Assembly: GCF_040195635.1 (NCBI RefSeq)
Contig: NZ_JBEFTX010000024.1
Location: forward strand, 51,671-115,670
Direction of reading: 5' to 3'
DNA from: Thermasporomyces sp040195635
GTDB lineage: Bacteria > Actinomycetota > Actinomycetes > Propionibacteriales > Actinopolymorphaceae
Length of the DNA stretch: 64,000 nucleotides
Both the position numbers and the translations under genes were made by a program. The notes beneath the pieces were generated by a model, which saw only the letters and a list, made by a program, of their open reading frames with translations, was not told where the DNA came from and made no database searches. How positions within the stretch are numbered: the first letter of the stretch is position 1; every line of letters starts with the position of its first letter. This document shows, in pieces, positions 15,681-24,198 of the stretch.

Positions 15681-17161
15681 GTGCCCACGCCCGCGCCGCC
15701 ACCGATGCAGCCGTGGAGCACACCCGCACCGACACAACCTCCCGTGGGACCCGCACGACTGGTTCACCCACCCGCTGATCCACCGAGTCACCCACCCGCT
15801 GATCCACCGAGTCACCCACCCGCTGATCCACCGCGTCACCCACCGGCTCAGCCGCCGAGTCTGTCCGAGCCACCAGGACAGGAATCCACCCTCGCACGAC
15901 CGCGACCCTCATCACCTGACGCCCTCCGGTTGCCCGCCCGCGCGGCCGGTCTGCTCGCCGGCTACTGGGCGCCGAAGCTGGTGTGGTTCGTCGCGGGCTA
16001 CCTCGCACACGACCTGGTCCTGCGCGGATCGGCGTGGCTCGCGCACCGCAACCAGTGGCTGGGTTTCGCCGGCCTGTCGATCGGCGTACTCGTCCTGCTC
16101 GGCTCGACGATCATGATGTTCCATGCAGTGAGACCAGGGCTCGTCCCGTTCGGCGGCCGGCGACGCGGTCATGCGACGGGCGTTGCAGGCGCACTACCGG
16201 CCCAGGAGCCGGCGAAGTCCCGCATGGTCGACGAGATCGCCGAGGCGATTCTTCCGTTCCTCATCTTCTACGGCGCCTGGGGACTCTTCACCGACGAGGT
16301 ACGCGAGTGGGGGTGCAGGTTCTCAACCAGGACATCACCGGGGGGATCGGCGTTCTCGGCGTCCTCACCACCGTCACTCCGATCCCGCTCGCGGTCGCGA
16401 TCGGCAGTTGGGTCATCCGCGCGATTCTGGAGTTCGTCTACAACCGTCGGGGTGGCCGACTGCTGGGCGTCGGCGTGGCGCTGTTCGAGGCGAACTGGAT
16501 GTTCTTCGCCGTTATCTCGGTCTCCATCGTGATCGGGCAGGGGATCGACTGGTTGACCAGCCGGGTCGTGTGGGTCGATACCCGCGACGCGGCCGGTGCG
16601 GTGTTCTCGATGCTGGACGGCTGGCTGCCGGTCTCACCGTTCGAGTGGATCGGGGCCACCTGGGCAACGTTGACCGACCAGTTCGGCGGCGTCGTGGCCG
16701 ACGGCGTTCTGCTCCCACTGCTCTGGCTCATCATTACGGCGGTCGTCTTCGGCGAGGAGATGGAACGCGACGGCAAAGTGATCGCCCGGACCCGCCTCGA
16801 AGGCGCGGGGACGCTCTTTGCGCGGTTGCCCGCGCGGGCGCAGGTGGTGTCGGAGCTGTTCACTCGAGAGATCCGGGAGAAGTGGACGCCGGTCGTCGTC
16901 GGGTTGCGGTTCGTCCTCGGCGCAGGGGCGGCCTTCTTCGTGACGTTCTGCCTGCTGTACGTCTGTGTCGAGGTGTTCACCGGCTGGGCGTTCATCGGTG
17001 TGAAGAATCTCGTCGGGCCGCACCCGTGGGACTGGTGGTGGCCATGGCTCGAACCCTTGCACTTCGCCGAACTGGGACTCCGCGAGGTACTGCGGATCGC
17101 GCTGCTCGCGGCCGCGTTCGAGATCTGCCTGGAGCATTCCCGCCGAGCAGCAAGCCGCTGA
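15681..17161 (+). pseudogene. Multi-pass membrane protein gene with a -1 frameshift
   Basis: Two overlapping frames together encode one protein. The first runs from GTG 15681 with a Pro-rich N-terminus (three 24-bp repeats) and helices such as LVWFVAGYLAHDL and FLIFYGAWGLF, to about 16313. The second, one base back, runs from about 16313 (VQVLNQDITGGIGVLGVLTT) to the stop at 17161 with several further helices. The join is at the run of five G at 16309-16313; one extra G would restore a single frame of about 490 residues. It may be a pseudogene, a sequencing error or programmed slippage. I recognise no family. The first frame otherwise continues to 16532 in Arg/Ser-rich nonsense. Confidence 0.72.
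15777..15848 (+). repeat. 24-bp in-frame tandem repeat, 3 copies
   Basis: Three 24-bp units beginning GATCCACCGAGTCACCC encode the repeated octapeptide ADPPSHPP in the Pro-rich N-terminus of the membrane protein. The third copy has two changes. Confidence 0.9.
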
Positions 17162-17167
17162 TCCCTC

Positions 17168-17262
17168 GCAGCCCTTTCGCCCTCTCAGCCCTTTCGCCCT
17201 CTCAGCCCTTTCGCCCTCGCAGCCCTTCGCCCTCTCAGCCCTTCGCCCTCTCAGCCCTTTCG
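17168..17262 (+). repeat. 15-bp degenerate tandem repeat downstream of the membrane gene
   Basis: About six copies of CTCAGCCCTTTCGCC (some with one T lost) begin 7 bases after the stop codon at 17161. It is a pyrimidine-rich array on the plus strand. Confidence 0.85.
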
Positions 17263-17342
17263 CACTCAACGCTCGGCCGCCCTCAGCCTTCGGCCGTCCT
17301 CGCCGCCGAGGGTGCCCTGCCGCGATGATCGGGGCGCGCTTC

Positions 17343-17408
17343 CGTGATCATGAATGGAAAGCGGGCCATAGGTCGACAGAACTTTCATGATCACGAACAT
17401 GATCACGG
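17343..17408. repeat. TGATCATGA-bordered palindromic element A
   Basis: CGTGATCATGAA (17343-17354) and its exact complement TTCATGATCACG (17384-17395) enclose 29 bases; a further CATGATCACG follows at 17399-17408. The element lies in a convergent gap and contains the stop codon of the minus-strand gene (17348-17350) as well as its last ~20 codons. Its interior resembles those of the elements at 44370-44417 and 48853-49032. Confidence 0.85.
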
Positions 17409-17962
17409 GAGAACTCGAGGTAGCGGGGGGCGGCGTCGCGTACGCCGACCCGGAGGCGGAGCCGGGGTACGACGTCCTTGGGTACGACGAATGCCGTGAC
17501 GACCTGCTGGCGCTTCCCCGCCCCGATAGGCATCTGACCGAAGTCACCTTTCGGTGTGTAGCAGCCGGTGGGCAGGTCGGCTGAGCCCGCGAAGTCGGGT
17601 ACATCCGTCGGCGCCGTCGCCCACACGCGGCCGTCGTCGTCAGTCGCCGAGAAGTCACACGCCTCGATCCGCTTGGCGGCCCGGGCGTCGCGCGGAGTCA
17701 CCGAGAAGGCGGCGTACAGCACGACAGCCTTACGCGGCAGCTCGACGTCCTCGGCGGGCGGCCCGGGCGCGGTGCTGGTGAGCTTCCAGCGGGCGCCCGC
17801 GTAGTCAACGGACTTGTCCGCCGAGACGGTGACGGCCTCGTGCATCGGACCGCGGACCGCGTCGCGTTCGAGGTGGTACTCCACCCCGACGGCGAGCGGC
17901 ACCAGCGCCAGCAACGCGATCAGATAGGGCGCCTGGCTACGCCGGGGCGCCCGCCCGCTCAT
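17348..17962 (-). CDS. Membrane-anchored extracytoplasmic protein, unknown function (gene 3 of 3)
   Basis: A 204-residue protein: an Arg-rich start (MSGRAPRRSQAPYLI), one membrane helix (ALLALVPLAVGVEY) and an exported beta-rich domain with two cysteines (ACDFSATDDDG, LPTGCYTP) that could form a disulfide. The domain style resembles DUF4352-like immunoglobulin-fold proteins. The C-terminal ~20 residues (from SRDHVRDHESS onward) are encoded by palindromic element A and are probably an acquired tail. GTG 17986 is an alternative start. It is third in a leftward operon with two similar genes. Confidence 0.6.
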   Translation of the reverse strand: MSGRAPRRSQAPYLIALLALVPLAVGVEYHLERDAVRGPMHEAVTVSADKSVDYAGARWKLTSTAPGPPAEDVELPRKAVVLYAAFSVTPRDARAAKRIEACDFSATDDDGRVWATAPTDVPDFAGSADLPTGCYTPKGDFGQMPIGAGKRQQVVTAFVVPKDVVPRLRLRVGVRDAAPRYLEFSRDHVRDHESSVDLWPAFHS

Positions 17963-17999
17963 CGCCGTACCCCGTCGGTCGCGCACCCTGCTCCAGCGC

Positions 18000-18605
18000 T
18001 CATGGACCGTACTCCACCGGGCCGATGGTCAGTTTCGGTGCCGCGTCGTCGACCAGGGTCCGTGCCGCCTCGGCGTCGAGCCCCAGGTCGACGACCGCCT
18101 CGGGTGACAGACGCCCGCCACCACTGATGGTCTCGTTCCGACCGATCCGTACGACCGAACCCGCGAGCTGGCCAGGCGGGATCTCGAAGACGATCCGGCC
18201 GCGCCGCGGAATGCCCGGCTCGGTGGAGAGATCCTCGGTCAACCGGGTCGACAGGTCGCCGCGCTCGGACACGTAGTACTTCGTACCGTCAGCCGCCTCG
18301 AGGAAGGTCTCGGCGTGCGCCGTCGCCTGCCAGTCATCGGTCAGGGTCGCGGTGAGGACCACCCAGATCCCGTCGGTCCGGGCCGGTGGACCGGGGCTGA
18401 ACCCCTCCTCGGCGAGGACACGGGTGAGGCGGACCTTCGACACGGTGACGGTCAACCCGCCCGCGTCGATCAGTTCGCCGACGTCGCCGCGGGTGGAGAT
18501 CGGGCCCATCCGTTGCGTTGAGTCCGGCACAAGGCGGTGCATGCCGACGATCGCGGCCAGCAGCAGGACGCAGGCGGCCGCGGCTCCCAGGCGGCGGAGC
18601 GTCAT
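18000..18605 (-). CDS. Membrane-anchored extracytoplasmic protein, DUF4352-like (gene 2 of 3)
   Basis: A 201-residue protein from ATG 18603-18605, overlapping the upstream TGA (18602-18604). The order is a single N-terminal helix (AAAACVLLLAAIVGMHRLV), then a beta-sandwich type domain with GIWVVLTATLTDD and DGTKYYVSERGDLSTRL. The phrase WVVLTATLTD...GTKY is typical of DUF4352/TRF2-like immunoglobulin folds, where extracellular ligand-binding or scaffolding is assumed. The ATGA overlap with gene 1 means coupled translation. Function is unknown. Confidence 0.6.
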   Translation of the reverse strand: MTLRRLGAAAACVLLLAAIVGMHRLVPDSTQRMGPISTRGDVGELIDAGGLTVTVSKVRLTRVLAEEGFSPGPPARTDGIWVVLTATLTDDWQATAHAETFLEAADGTKYYVSERGDLSTRLTEDLSTEPGIPRRGRIVFEIPPGQLAGSVVRIGRNETISGGGRLSPEAVVDLGLDAEAARTLVDDAAPKLTIGPVEYGP

Positions 18606-19276
18606 CGCGTTGGCTCCGCCACCGGCAGCCGGAGCCGGCCTGCCAGCCGGTCCTCCGTGGCGACCCGCCAACGCGGCGTCTCGTCGATGAACCCGGGTGC
18701 GAACTCCAGGTGGTAGACGTCGACCTCGATCCGGTCCGGCCACGGCTGCCTCGCCGGCAGTTCGTAGACGATCCGCACCCGACGTGGCAGTCCGGTGTGC
18801 AGCTGCGCGGCCGATCGGTCGAGAGCCAGCACCACACCGGTGCGGTACTTCAGCGAGTCCGGTGAGTCACCGTCGATCGTGAACCCGCTCGGGAGGCGTA
18901 TGCGGACCGCGCGGTCGATGTCGGAGCCGAACTGCAGCGTTTCCGGCGCGGTCAGCGCGACATCGGCCTCCACGACGAGGTAGCGACCGGGGTCGGCGTA
19001 CTCCGGGATGCCGGTCGGATCCTCGGTGGCGGCCCAGGCCCGCCGCACGGTGAGGGTGAAGCGACCGGTGTCGACCGGCTCGCCCACGGTCGCGCGCGAG
19101 GGCTGCGCGGGTGGTGCCGCCCGCAGCCCGTCCGCGGCGGCGACAGCGACACCGCAGAGCGCGATCTCGCACACCAGCACCAGCCCCAGCAGGACGTGTG
19201 GACGGGGTCGTCGCGCCGCCGTGGGCTGTCCCGCCGGGATCTGGTGCCGGGCAGGCAACCGTAGGCCGGGGCTGGA
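18602..19276 (-). CDS. Membrane-anchored extracytoplasmic protein, DUF4352-like (gene 1 of 3)
   Basis: A 224-residue protein. After a basic N-terminus there is one helix (VLLGLVLVCEIALCGVAVAAA) and then an exported domain (RYLVVEADVALTAPETLQF, VRIVYELPARQPWP) related in pattern to the next gene. I choose GTG 19274-19276, which has AGGA 9 bases upstream and leaves a 53-base promoter region to the divergent gene. The frame is open to 19354, which would overlap that gene. The three genes appear to be one operon of paralogous secreted domains. Confidence 0.58.
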   Translation of the reverse strand, partial: SSPGLRLPARHQIPAGQPTAARRPRPHVLLGLVLVCEIALCGVAVAAADGLRAAPPAQPSRATVGEPVDTGRFTLTVRRAWAATEDPTGIPEYADPGRYLVVEADVALTAPETLQFGSDIDRAVRIRLPSGFTIDGDSPDSLKYRTGVVLALDRSAAQLHTGLPRRVRIVYELPARQPWPDRIEVDVYHLEFAPGFIDETPRWRVATEDRLAGRLRLPVAEPTR

Positions 19277-19329
19277 CACGAGCAGGGATCCTACGACGGA
19301 CAGTCCGCCATGCGCGAGAAGATCGAGGA

Positions 19330-19926
19330 GTGGAGGAGTACGCAGACGACTCACCCGGCCGATCCGGTGGATCCGGGACAGGCCAACCCGGGACGCACGA
19401 GTCCGCGACCGGCAAGCCTGCGACCGGCGCTGCAGCTGATCGTGCGGGCGCGCGTCGACGAGCCTGGACGGTGGGACGGGCGCTGCGGGCCGTGGTCCCG
19501 TTGGCCAACGCCGTCAACCTCTCCACCCCACTCGGCATCGTCGTCGCGGTCGCCGGCCGCGCCCGGCTGTCGCGCGGACCGCGCGGGCTGCTGCTCGGCA
19601 CGTCGTACCGCCTCGGCGTCCCTCAGGCGGTCGCGTTCACGGTCGGCAACGTGATTCTGACCCGGCTCAGCAGGGACGATCTCCTCGCTCGACCAGCGCT
19701 GCTCGCGCACGAGGAACGCCATACCTGGCAGTACGCGGCGTGCCTCGGGCTGCCGATGATTCCGCTGTACCTCGCCGCGTGCGGATGGTCGTGGGTGCGG
19801 TCCCGCGACTTCGCGTCGTCGAACGTGTTCGAACGCCTGGCCGGACTCGCCGACGGCGGCTACCCCGACGCCAGACGTTCGACCGGGCGCGGGCGGCGAC
19901 GGCCGACCGGGGACGGCACTGGGTGA
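19330..19926 (+). CDS. Actinobacterial protein of unknown function with HEERHTWQ motif
   Basis: A 198-residue protein from GTG 19330 behind GATCGAGGA. The N-terminal ~60 residues are low complexity. The rest has hydrophobic stretches (LANAVNLSTPLGIVVAVAG, LPMIPLYLAACGWSWV) around a conserved-looking LLAHEERHTWQYAACLG. The HExxH-like spacing (HEERH) suggests a metal site or metallopeptidase-like fold, as in DUF4157/BlaR-type short peptidases, but no third ligand is evident. It precedes the GT20 gene by 116 bases on the same strand. The assignment stays hypothetical. Confidence 0.55.
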   Translation: MEEYADDSPGRSGGSGTGQPGTHESATGKPATGAAADRAGARRRAWTVGRALRAVVPLANAVNLSTPLGIVVAVAGRARLSRGPRGLLLGTSYRLGVPQAVAFTVGNVILTRLSRDDLLARPALLAHEERHTWQYAACLGLPMIPLYLAACGWSWVRSRDFASSNVFERLAGLADGGYPDARRSTGRGRRRPTGDGTG

Positions 19927-20042
19927 ACTCTTCCAGGGGGTGACCCCTTCCACGGAATGACCCCTCCCAAGGATGACCGGTTCCAGGGGGAGCCATGAGT
20001 CCGGCGACTCCCGCTGGAGCAGGTCATCTAGGCTCTGGTCGC

Positions 20043-21497
20043 ATGGCGAGCGAAGGAAACACGAACGTGCTGCTCGCCTCCAACCGGGGGCCCGTCTCGT
20101 TCATCCACGCCGATGACGGTTCACTCACCTGTCGGGGCGGCGCGGGCGGGCTGGCGTCGGCACTCGCCGCGGTCCCATCAGAGGTCGACGCCACCTGGGT
20201 ATGCGCGGCCATGTCCGAGGCCGATCGCGCGGCCGCCGCCTCGGCACCCCGTGGCCGGCTCGACCTTGCGGGCTACGAAACCGGGACGGTCCCGGTCCGG
20301 CTGCTCGACATCGATCCCCACATCTTCGCGCAGGCCTACAACGGCATCGCCAACTCCACCTTGTGGTTCGTCCACCACATGCTCTTCGACATGGCCGACC
20401 AGCCGGTGTTCGACGCCGCCTTCCGGCAGCAGTGGGCGGCCTACGGTGCCTACAACGCCGCGTTCGCCGACGCCCTCGCCGAGGAGGCGGGACCCGGCAC
20501 GCGGGTTCTCGTGCAGGACTACCACCTGAGCCTCACGCCGGGCCTGTTGCGCGAGCGCAGGCCAGACCTCGCGATCGGCCACTTCTCCCACACACCTTGG
20601 GCGCCACCGGACTACTTCCGGTTGCTGCCCGACGACGTTGCCGTCGTCCTGCTGACAGGCGTGCTCGCCGCCGACTACGCGAGCTTTCTGACCGCCCGTT
20701 GGGCCGAGGCTTTCCTCTCCTGCTGCGAGGTCGTGCTGGGGGCGAGCGTCGACCGGCGACGCGGCCTGGTCGAGCACGCGGGACGCCAGACGAAGATCGG
20801 CGTGAACCCGCTCGGCGTCGACGCGGCGAGTTTTCGCGCCCGAGCGGACCAGCCGGACGTACGCGACCGGATGGCAGGCCTGCGGAGCCTGGTCGGTGGG
20901 CGGAAGCTGCTGGTCCGCGTGGACCGCGCCGAACTGAGCAAGAACATCGTCCGCGGGCTGCTCGCCTACCGCGACCTGCTCCGGCGTCATCCGGAATGGC
21001 AGGGGCGGGTCGTCCACGTCGCATTGGCCTATCCGAGCCGGCATGATCTCGACAAATACCGGGAATACTCCGCCGCCGTACACCGGGTCGGCAAGGAGAT
21101 CATCGACGAGTTCGGAAGTCCCGACTGGGATCCGCTCATTCTTTCTGTCGACGATGATTACGCCCGCTCGCTCGCTGCCTATCGAATGGCACACGTCGCC
21201 GTGGTCAATCCGCTTCGGGACGGCATGAATCTCGTCGCGAAGGAAATACCGATCGTCTCCGACGACGGCTGCGCCCTTGTGCTCTCACGTGAGGCCGGTG
21301 CGGCCGTCGAACTCGGCGAGGACTCCCTGCTCATCAACCCGTTCGATATCCAGGAGACCGCGGACGCGCTGCATGTCGCGCTTTCCATGAGTCCCGCGGA
21401 ACGCAAGGCGCGGAATTCCCGCCTGGCAATGCGCGCTGGTGCGCATCCTCCAGGTCGCTGGCTGGCCGACCAACTGGCCGAACTCACCAAATATTGA
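20043..21497 (+). CDS. GT20 glycosyltransferase paralogue (divergent trehalose-6-phosphate synthase-like)
   Basis: A 484-residue GT20 enzyme starting at ATG 20043 (MASEGNTNVLLASNRGPVS). It keeps the N-terminal ASNRGP loop, the VQDYHLSLTP motif and the C-terminal VVNPLRDGMNLVAKE donor-binding motif. It departs where canonical OtsA binds donor phosphate and acceptor: RVDRAELSKNI replaces IDRLDYTKGI, and SHTPWAPPDYF replaces HIPFPPVELY. The canonical copy is present at 39190-40866, so this one probably uses another acceptor, or is a VldE-like relative. It leads the polysaccharide gene block (130 bases to the GT2 gene). Confidence 0.82.
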   Translation: MASEGNTNVLLASNRGPVSFIHADDGSLTCRGGAGGLASALAAVPSEVDATWVCAAMSEADRAAAASAPRGRLDLAGYETGTVPVRLLDIDPHIFAQAYNGIANSTLWFVHHMLFDMADQPVFDAAFRQQWAAYGAYNAAFADALAEEAGPGTRVLVQDYHLSLTPGLLRERRPDLAIGHFSHTPWAPPDYFRLLPDDVAVVLLTGVLAADYASFLTARWAEAFLSCCEVVLGASVDRRRGLVEHAGRQTKIGVNPLGVDAASFRARADQPDVRDRMAGLRSLVGGRKLLVRVDRAELSKNIVRGLLAYRDLLRRHPEWQGRVVHVALAYPSRHDLDKYREYSAAVHRVGKEIIDEFGSPDWDPLILSVDDDYARSLAAYRMAHVAVVNPLRDGMNLVAKEIPIVSDDGCALVLSREAGAAVELGEDSLLINPFDIQETADALHVALSMSPAERKARNSRLAMRAGAHPPGRWLADQLAELTKY

Positions 21498-21626
21498 TCC
21501 ACATTAGTTTCCTCGCGCCTACATCACAAAACGGTGAAGTCGTCGATATCCTCGGACTCGTCACATTGACCGTGGATACCATCACCGGGATCTATTGAGC
21601 ATCCGTACGCATATCGGGGGACCTGG

Positions 21627-22757
21627 ATGCGAGTAATGGAGCGCACGCGAGGTCAGCCGGACTCCCGTGCCGCGACATGGCCGGGCGTGTCGGTCGTCAT
21701 GGCCATCCGTGCGGGCGAACGCCACCTGCAGGCGACCGTTCGCCAGGTGCTGCGCCAGGACTACCCCGGCCCGCTCGAACTCGTCGTTGTCCTCGGCCCG
21801 GCACGCGACCGCACCGAACGGGTCGCGCTCGCGATCGCCGCGACCGACCCTCGGGTCAGACTGGTGGAAGCGCCCGAGGACCGAGCCTCCGGTGCACTCG
21901 CCAGTGCGATCCGCGAGGCGACCTACGACGTGATCGTCCGCGTCGACGGGCGCGGCATGCTCGGCCCCGGCTACCTCCGGCGCGCGGTCGAGGTCCTCGA
22001 AGGTACCTCGAACGGCGAGCAGCAGGGATCGTCGGCCGCGGTGGCGGCCGGACGCGAGTCCGCCTTCGGCGAAGCCGTTGTCCGCGCCATGGCCAGTCCC
22101 CTCGGCATCGACCGCGGCGACCGCGGCGACCGCGGCGACCGCGGCGACCGCGGCAACGATGGAAGTCGCGGCAGCCGCCGCACCAACGGGCGTACCGGCC
22201 CGATGGACACCGTCTATCTCGGCGTCTTCCGGCGAGGCGACCGCACCCGGGACGGCCAGGTCCACCACGCCGGCGGCACGGTCTGGTTCACGCCGGAGAT
22301 GCGCGTGACCTACCGGCCGCAGCCCACGCCACGCACTCTCGCCCAGCAGTTCTATCTCAACGGACAGTGGCAACACGCACTTCGCCGGCGCTACCCGGGT
22401 GCCTTCAAGGGGCGGGCCGTCGCCGCGCCGCTGGCAGCGATCACCTGCCTCGTCGGCCTCGTGGTGTGCGCGGTCGGCCTGCTAGCAATGTCTCCACCGC
22501 TCGTCGTCGGTGGGCTCGCCATCCCCGTCCTCTGCCTCATCACCGCTTGCCTGGGCGCGGCATTCGCGGGCCGGGGCCTTTCTGCGGGAGGCAAACTCTG
22601 GCTTCCGGTCACGCTCCTCATCACGCATCTGGCGTGGGGGGCCGGATTCCTCACCAGTCCACCGTTTCTGGGCCACCAGGTCGTCGGCCGATCCGACACC
22701 GGAACGGCCGGGGGCGCTCGTACCCGACACCACCTGACGACGCCCACCAACCGGTGA
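21627..22757 (+). CDS. GT2 glycosyltransferase, ExoA-like, with a shortened catalytic region
   Basis: A 376-residue protein. WPGVSVVMAIRAGERHLQATV and VIVRVDGRGMLGPGYLRRAV are the nucleotide-sugar-binding region of ExoA-type GT2 enzymes, and C-terminal membrane helices follow (LAAITCLVGLVVCAVGLLAM and two more). Between VDTVYLGVFRR and HHAGGTVWF the ~25-residue segment that normally carries the catalytic base (NxDxELNxR) is missing. A 9-bp repeat encodes (DRG)5 just before. It should add a sugar to a lipid-linked repeat unit, but activity is doubtful. It is the first gene of the exopolysaccharide run proper. Confidence 0.72.
   Translation: MRVMERTRGQPDSRAATWPGVSVVMAIRAGERHLQATVRQVLRQDYPGPLELVVVLGPARDRTERVALAIAATDPRVRLVEAPEDRASGALASAIREATYDVIVRVDGRGMLGPGYLRRAVEVLEGTSNGEQQGSSAAVAAGRESAFGEAVVRAMASPLGIDRGDRGDRGDRGDRGNDGSRGSRRTNGRTGPMDTVYLGVFRRGDRTRDGQVHHAGGTVWFTPEMRVTYRPQPTPRTLAQQFYLNGQWQHALRRRYPGAFKGRAVAAPLAAITCLVGLVVCAVGLLAMSPPLVVGGLAIPVLCLITACLGAAFAGRGLSAGGKLWLPVTLLITHLAWGAGFLTSPPFLGHQVVGRSDTGTAGGARTRHHLTTPTNR
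22108..22155 (+). repeat. 9-bp in-frame tandem repeat, 5 copies
   Basis: Five copies of GACCGCGGC encode DRG repeats in the GT2 protein. The array sits where homologues carry a variable loop. Confidence 0.85.
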
Positions 22758-22796
22758 GCAGGACCATCCGCGCTCTGCACGCGAAGGCCAGCAGCA

Positions 22797-24176
22797 ATGA
22801 AAAACTCGACCTTCTGGGTCATGGCCGGGCTGGCCGGTGCCATTCTCGGGCCGGCCGGGGCCGCGATCCTCTACTTCGTACCTGATCCCCTTGGGCTCGC
22901 GATCGTCAGCGGCCTGATCTGCTTCTTCTGCTTCCTCGCCCTGCCGTGGCTGGTGCTGCCGGCGGCGATGGTCGGCGGTGCGCTCGCCGCCGTCATCACC
23001 GGTACGCAGGTCGCGGCGGGGGAGACCTGGATGGTGGCGGCCACCCACATCGGCGCCATCGCTGCGGGCACGGCCGCTCTCACCGCCCGGCGCATCCTCG
23101 GAGCGCCGCGCCGCGGTCGGCAGGTACGGACACCGGCCGACAAGCCGATGCTGCTGCTCGTCATCGTCGTCCTGATCGGTGCGCTCCACGGCCTTGCACA
23201 GGACCACCGGCCGGCCGACGTGCTGGTCGCGGTCTATCAGGTCGGCATCATCCCGGCGTACTTCTTCCTCGCCACCCACACGCTCACCACCCCGAGGAGG
23301 CGCGCGGCCGCGGCCATCACCACGGTCGCCGGTGCCCTCGCGCTCGCGGCGATCTCGCTGGCCGGCGCCGGCACCGAAGCCGGGGCTGAAGCCGGTGCTG
23401 GCATCGGCACAGCCCGCGCCGGCGGGACGCTCTCCGCCCTCGCGCTCGTCGTGCTCGCCGTGGTCGCGGCGCGCACATCCGGATGGCGCCGCATCGGTGC
23501 GGCCGCTGGGCTGGTCGCGTTCGCGGCGGACGTCGTTCTCTCAGGTACCCAGGCGGTGTGGGTGTCGACCGTGGTCGCGCTGGCGGTCCTGCTGCTGTGG
23601 GGGTCCGCACGACTCCGCGTCCGGCTGGCGGTCTGCGCGCTCGCCACCGTCCTGCTCGCCGCCGGCGCCGCGGTCGTCAGCCCGGAGCTGTCCGGACGGA
23701 TGTCGACGATGACGGGCGAGCTCACTCAGTCGGCCGGCGCGCTCGGTCCCGGGTCCGCCGTGGGCCTGCGCGCCTTCGGCGAGAGTCCGATCATCGGCAC
23801 GGGGTTCGGGCACAGTACGACCGACGACGCGACTCCCACGTTCACAGCGTCCTCGTCCGGCCCGGTCTACTCCTCCTTCTGGACCACGCTGCTCGCCAAC
23901 CTCGGCCTGCTCGGGCTGGTCGCGTTGCTGTGGCCGCTGGCGCTCGCCGGCCGTGCCGGGTTCAGGGACCGCAACGGTCTTCCGCTCGCGTTCGTCGCCC
24001 TCGCGTGTGGCTTCGCCATCGGCGGGGGTCTCGCGACACCGGCCGGCGGGCACTGGGAGCTCGGCCTGCTGCCGGCCCTCACCTTCCTCGCGGTCGCCGC
24101 CGTACCGGCCCAGTACCTGCCCCGGCCGCGACCCGAAGCGTCCCCCGCTCTGCAGGCGACGACCGGCCGGATCTGA
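22797..24176 (+). CDS. O-antigen ligase/polymerase-like (Wzy-type) membrane protein
   Basis: A 459-residue protein with about 11-12 hydrophobic helices from MKNSTFWVMAGLAGAILG to LELGLLPALTFLAVAAVP. A long exported loop near residues 300-370 contains GLRAFGESPIIGTGFGHST, the characteristic pre-helix motif of O-antigen ligase-like (Wzy_C/WaaL) proteins, which act on undecaprenyl-linked polysaccharide. It lies between GT2 and GT4 genes and before a Wzz-like gene, so a role as the repeat-unit polymerase is the natural reading. Low sequence conservation of the family limits certainty. Confidence 0.8.
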   Translation: MKNSTFWVMAGLAGAILGPAGAAILYFVPDPLGLAIVSGLICFFCFLALPWLVLPAAMVGGALAAVITGTQVAAGETWMVAATHIGAIAAGTAALTARRILGAPRRGRQVRTPADKPMLLLVIVVLIGALHGLAQDHRPADVLVAVYQVGIIPAYFFLATHTLTTPRRRAAAAITTVAGALALAAISLAGAGTEAGAEAGAGIGTARAGGTLSALALVVLAVVAARTSGWRRIGAAAGLVAFAADVVLSGTQAVWVSTVVALAVLLLWGSARLRVRLAVCALATVLLAAGAAVVSPELSGRMSTMTGELTQSAGALGPGSAVGLRAFGESPIIGTGFGHSTTDDATPTFTASSSGPVYSSFWTTLLANLGLLGLVALLWPLALAGRAGFRDRNGLPLAFVALACGFAIGGGLATPAGGHWELGLLPALTFLAVAAVPAQYLPRPRPEASPALQATTGRI

Positions 24177-24198
24177 ACCCCGAGAAAAGCGAGACGAC

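Noticed and set aside
21566..21596. Promoter TTGACC with a downstream AT-rich box before the GT2 gene
   Set aside because: The spacing (18-19 bases) and the -10 candidate ATCTAT are too weak to support a call.
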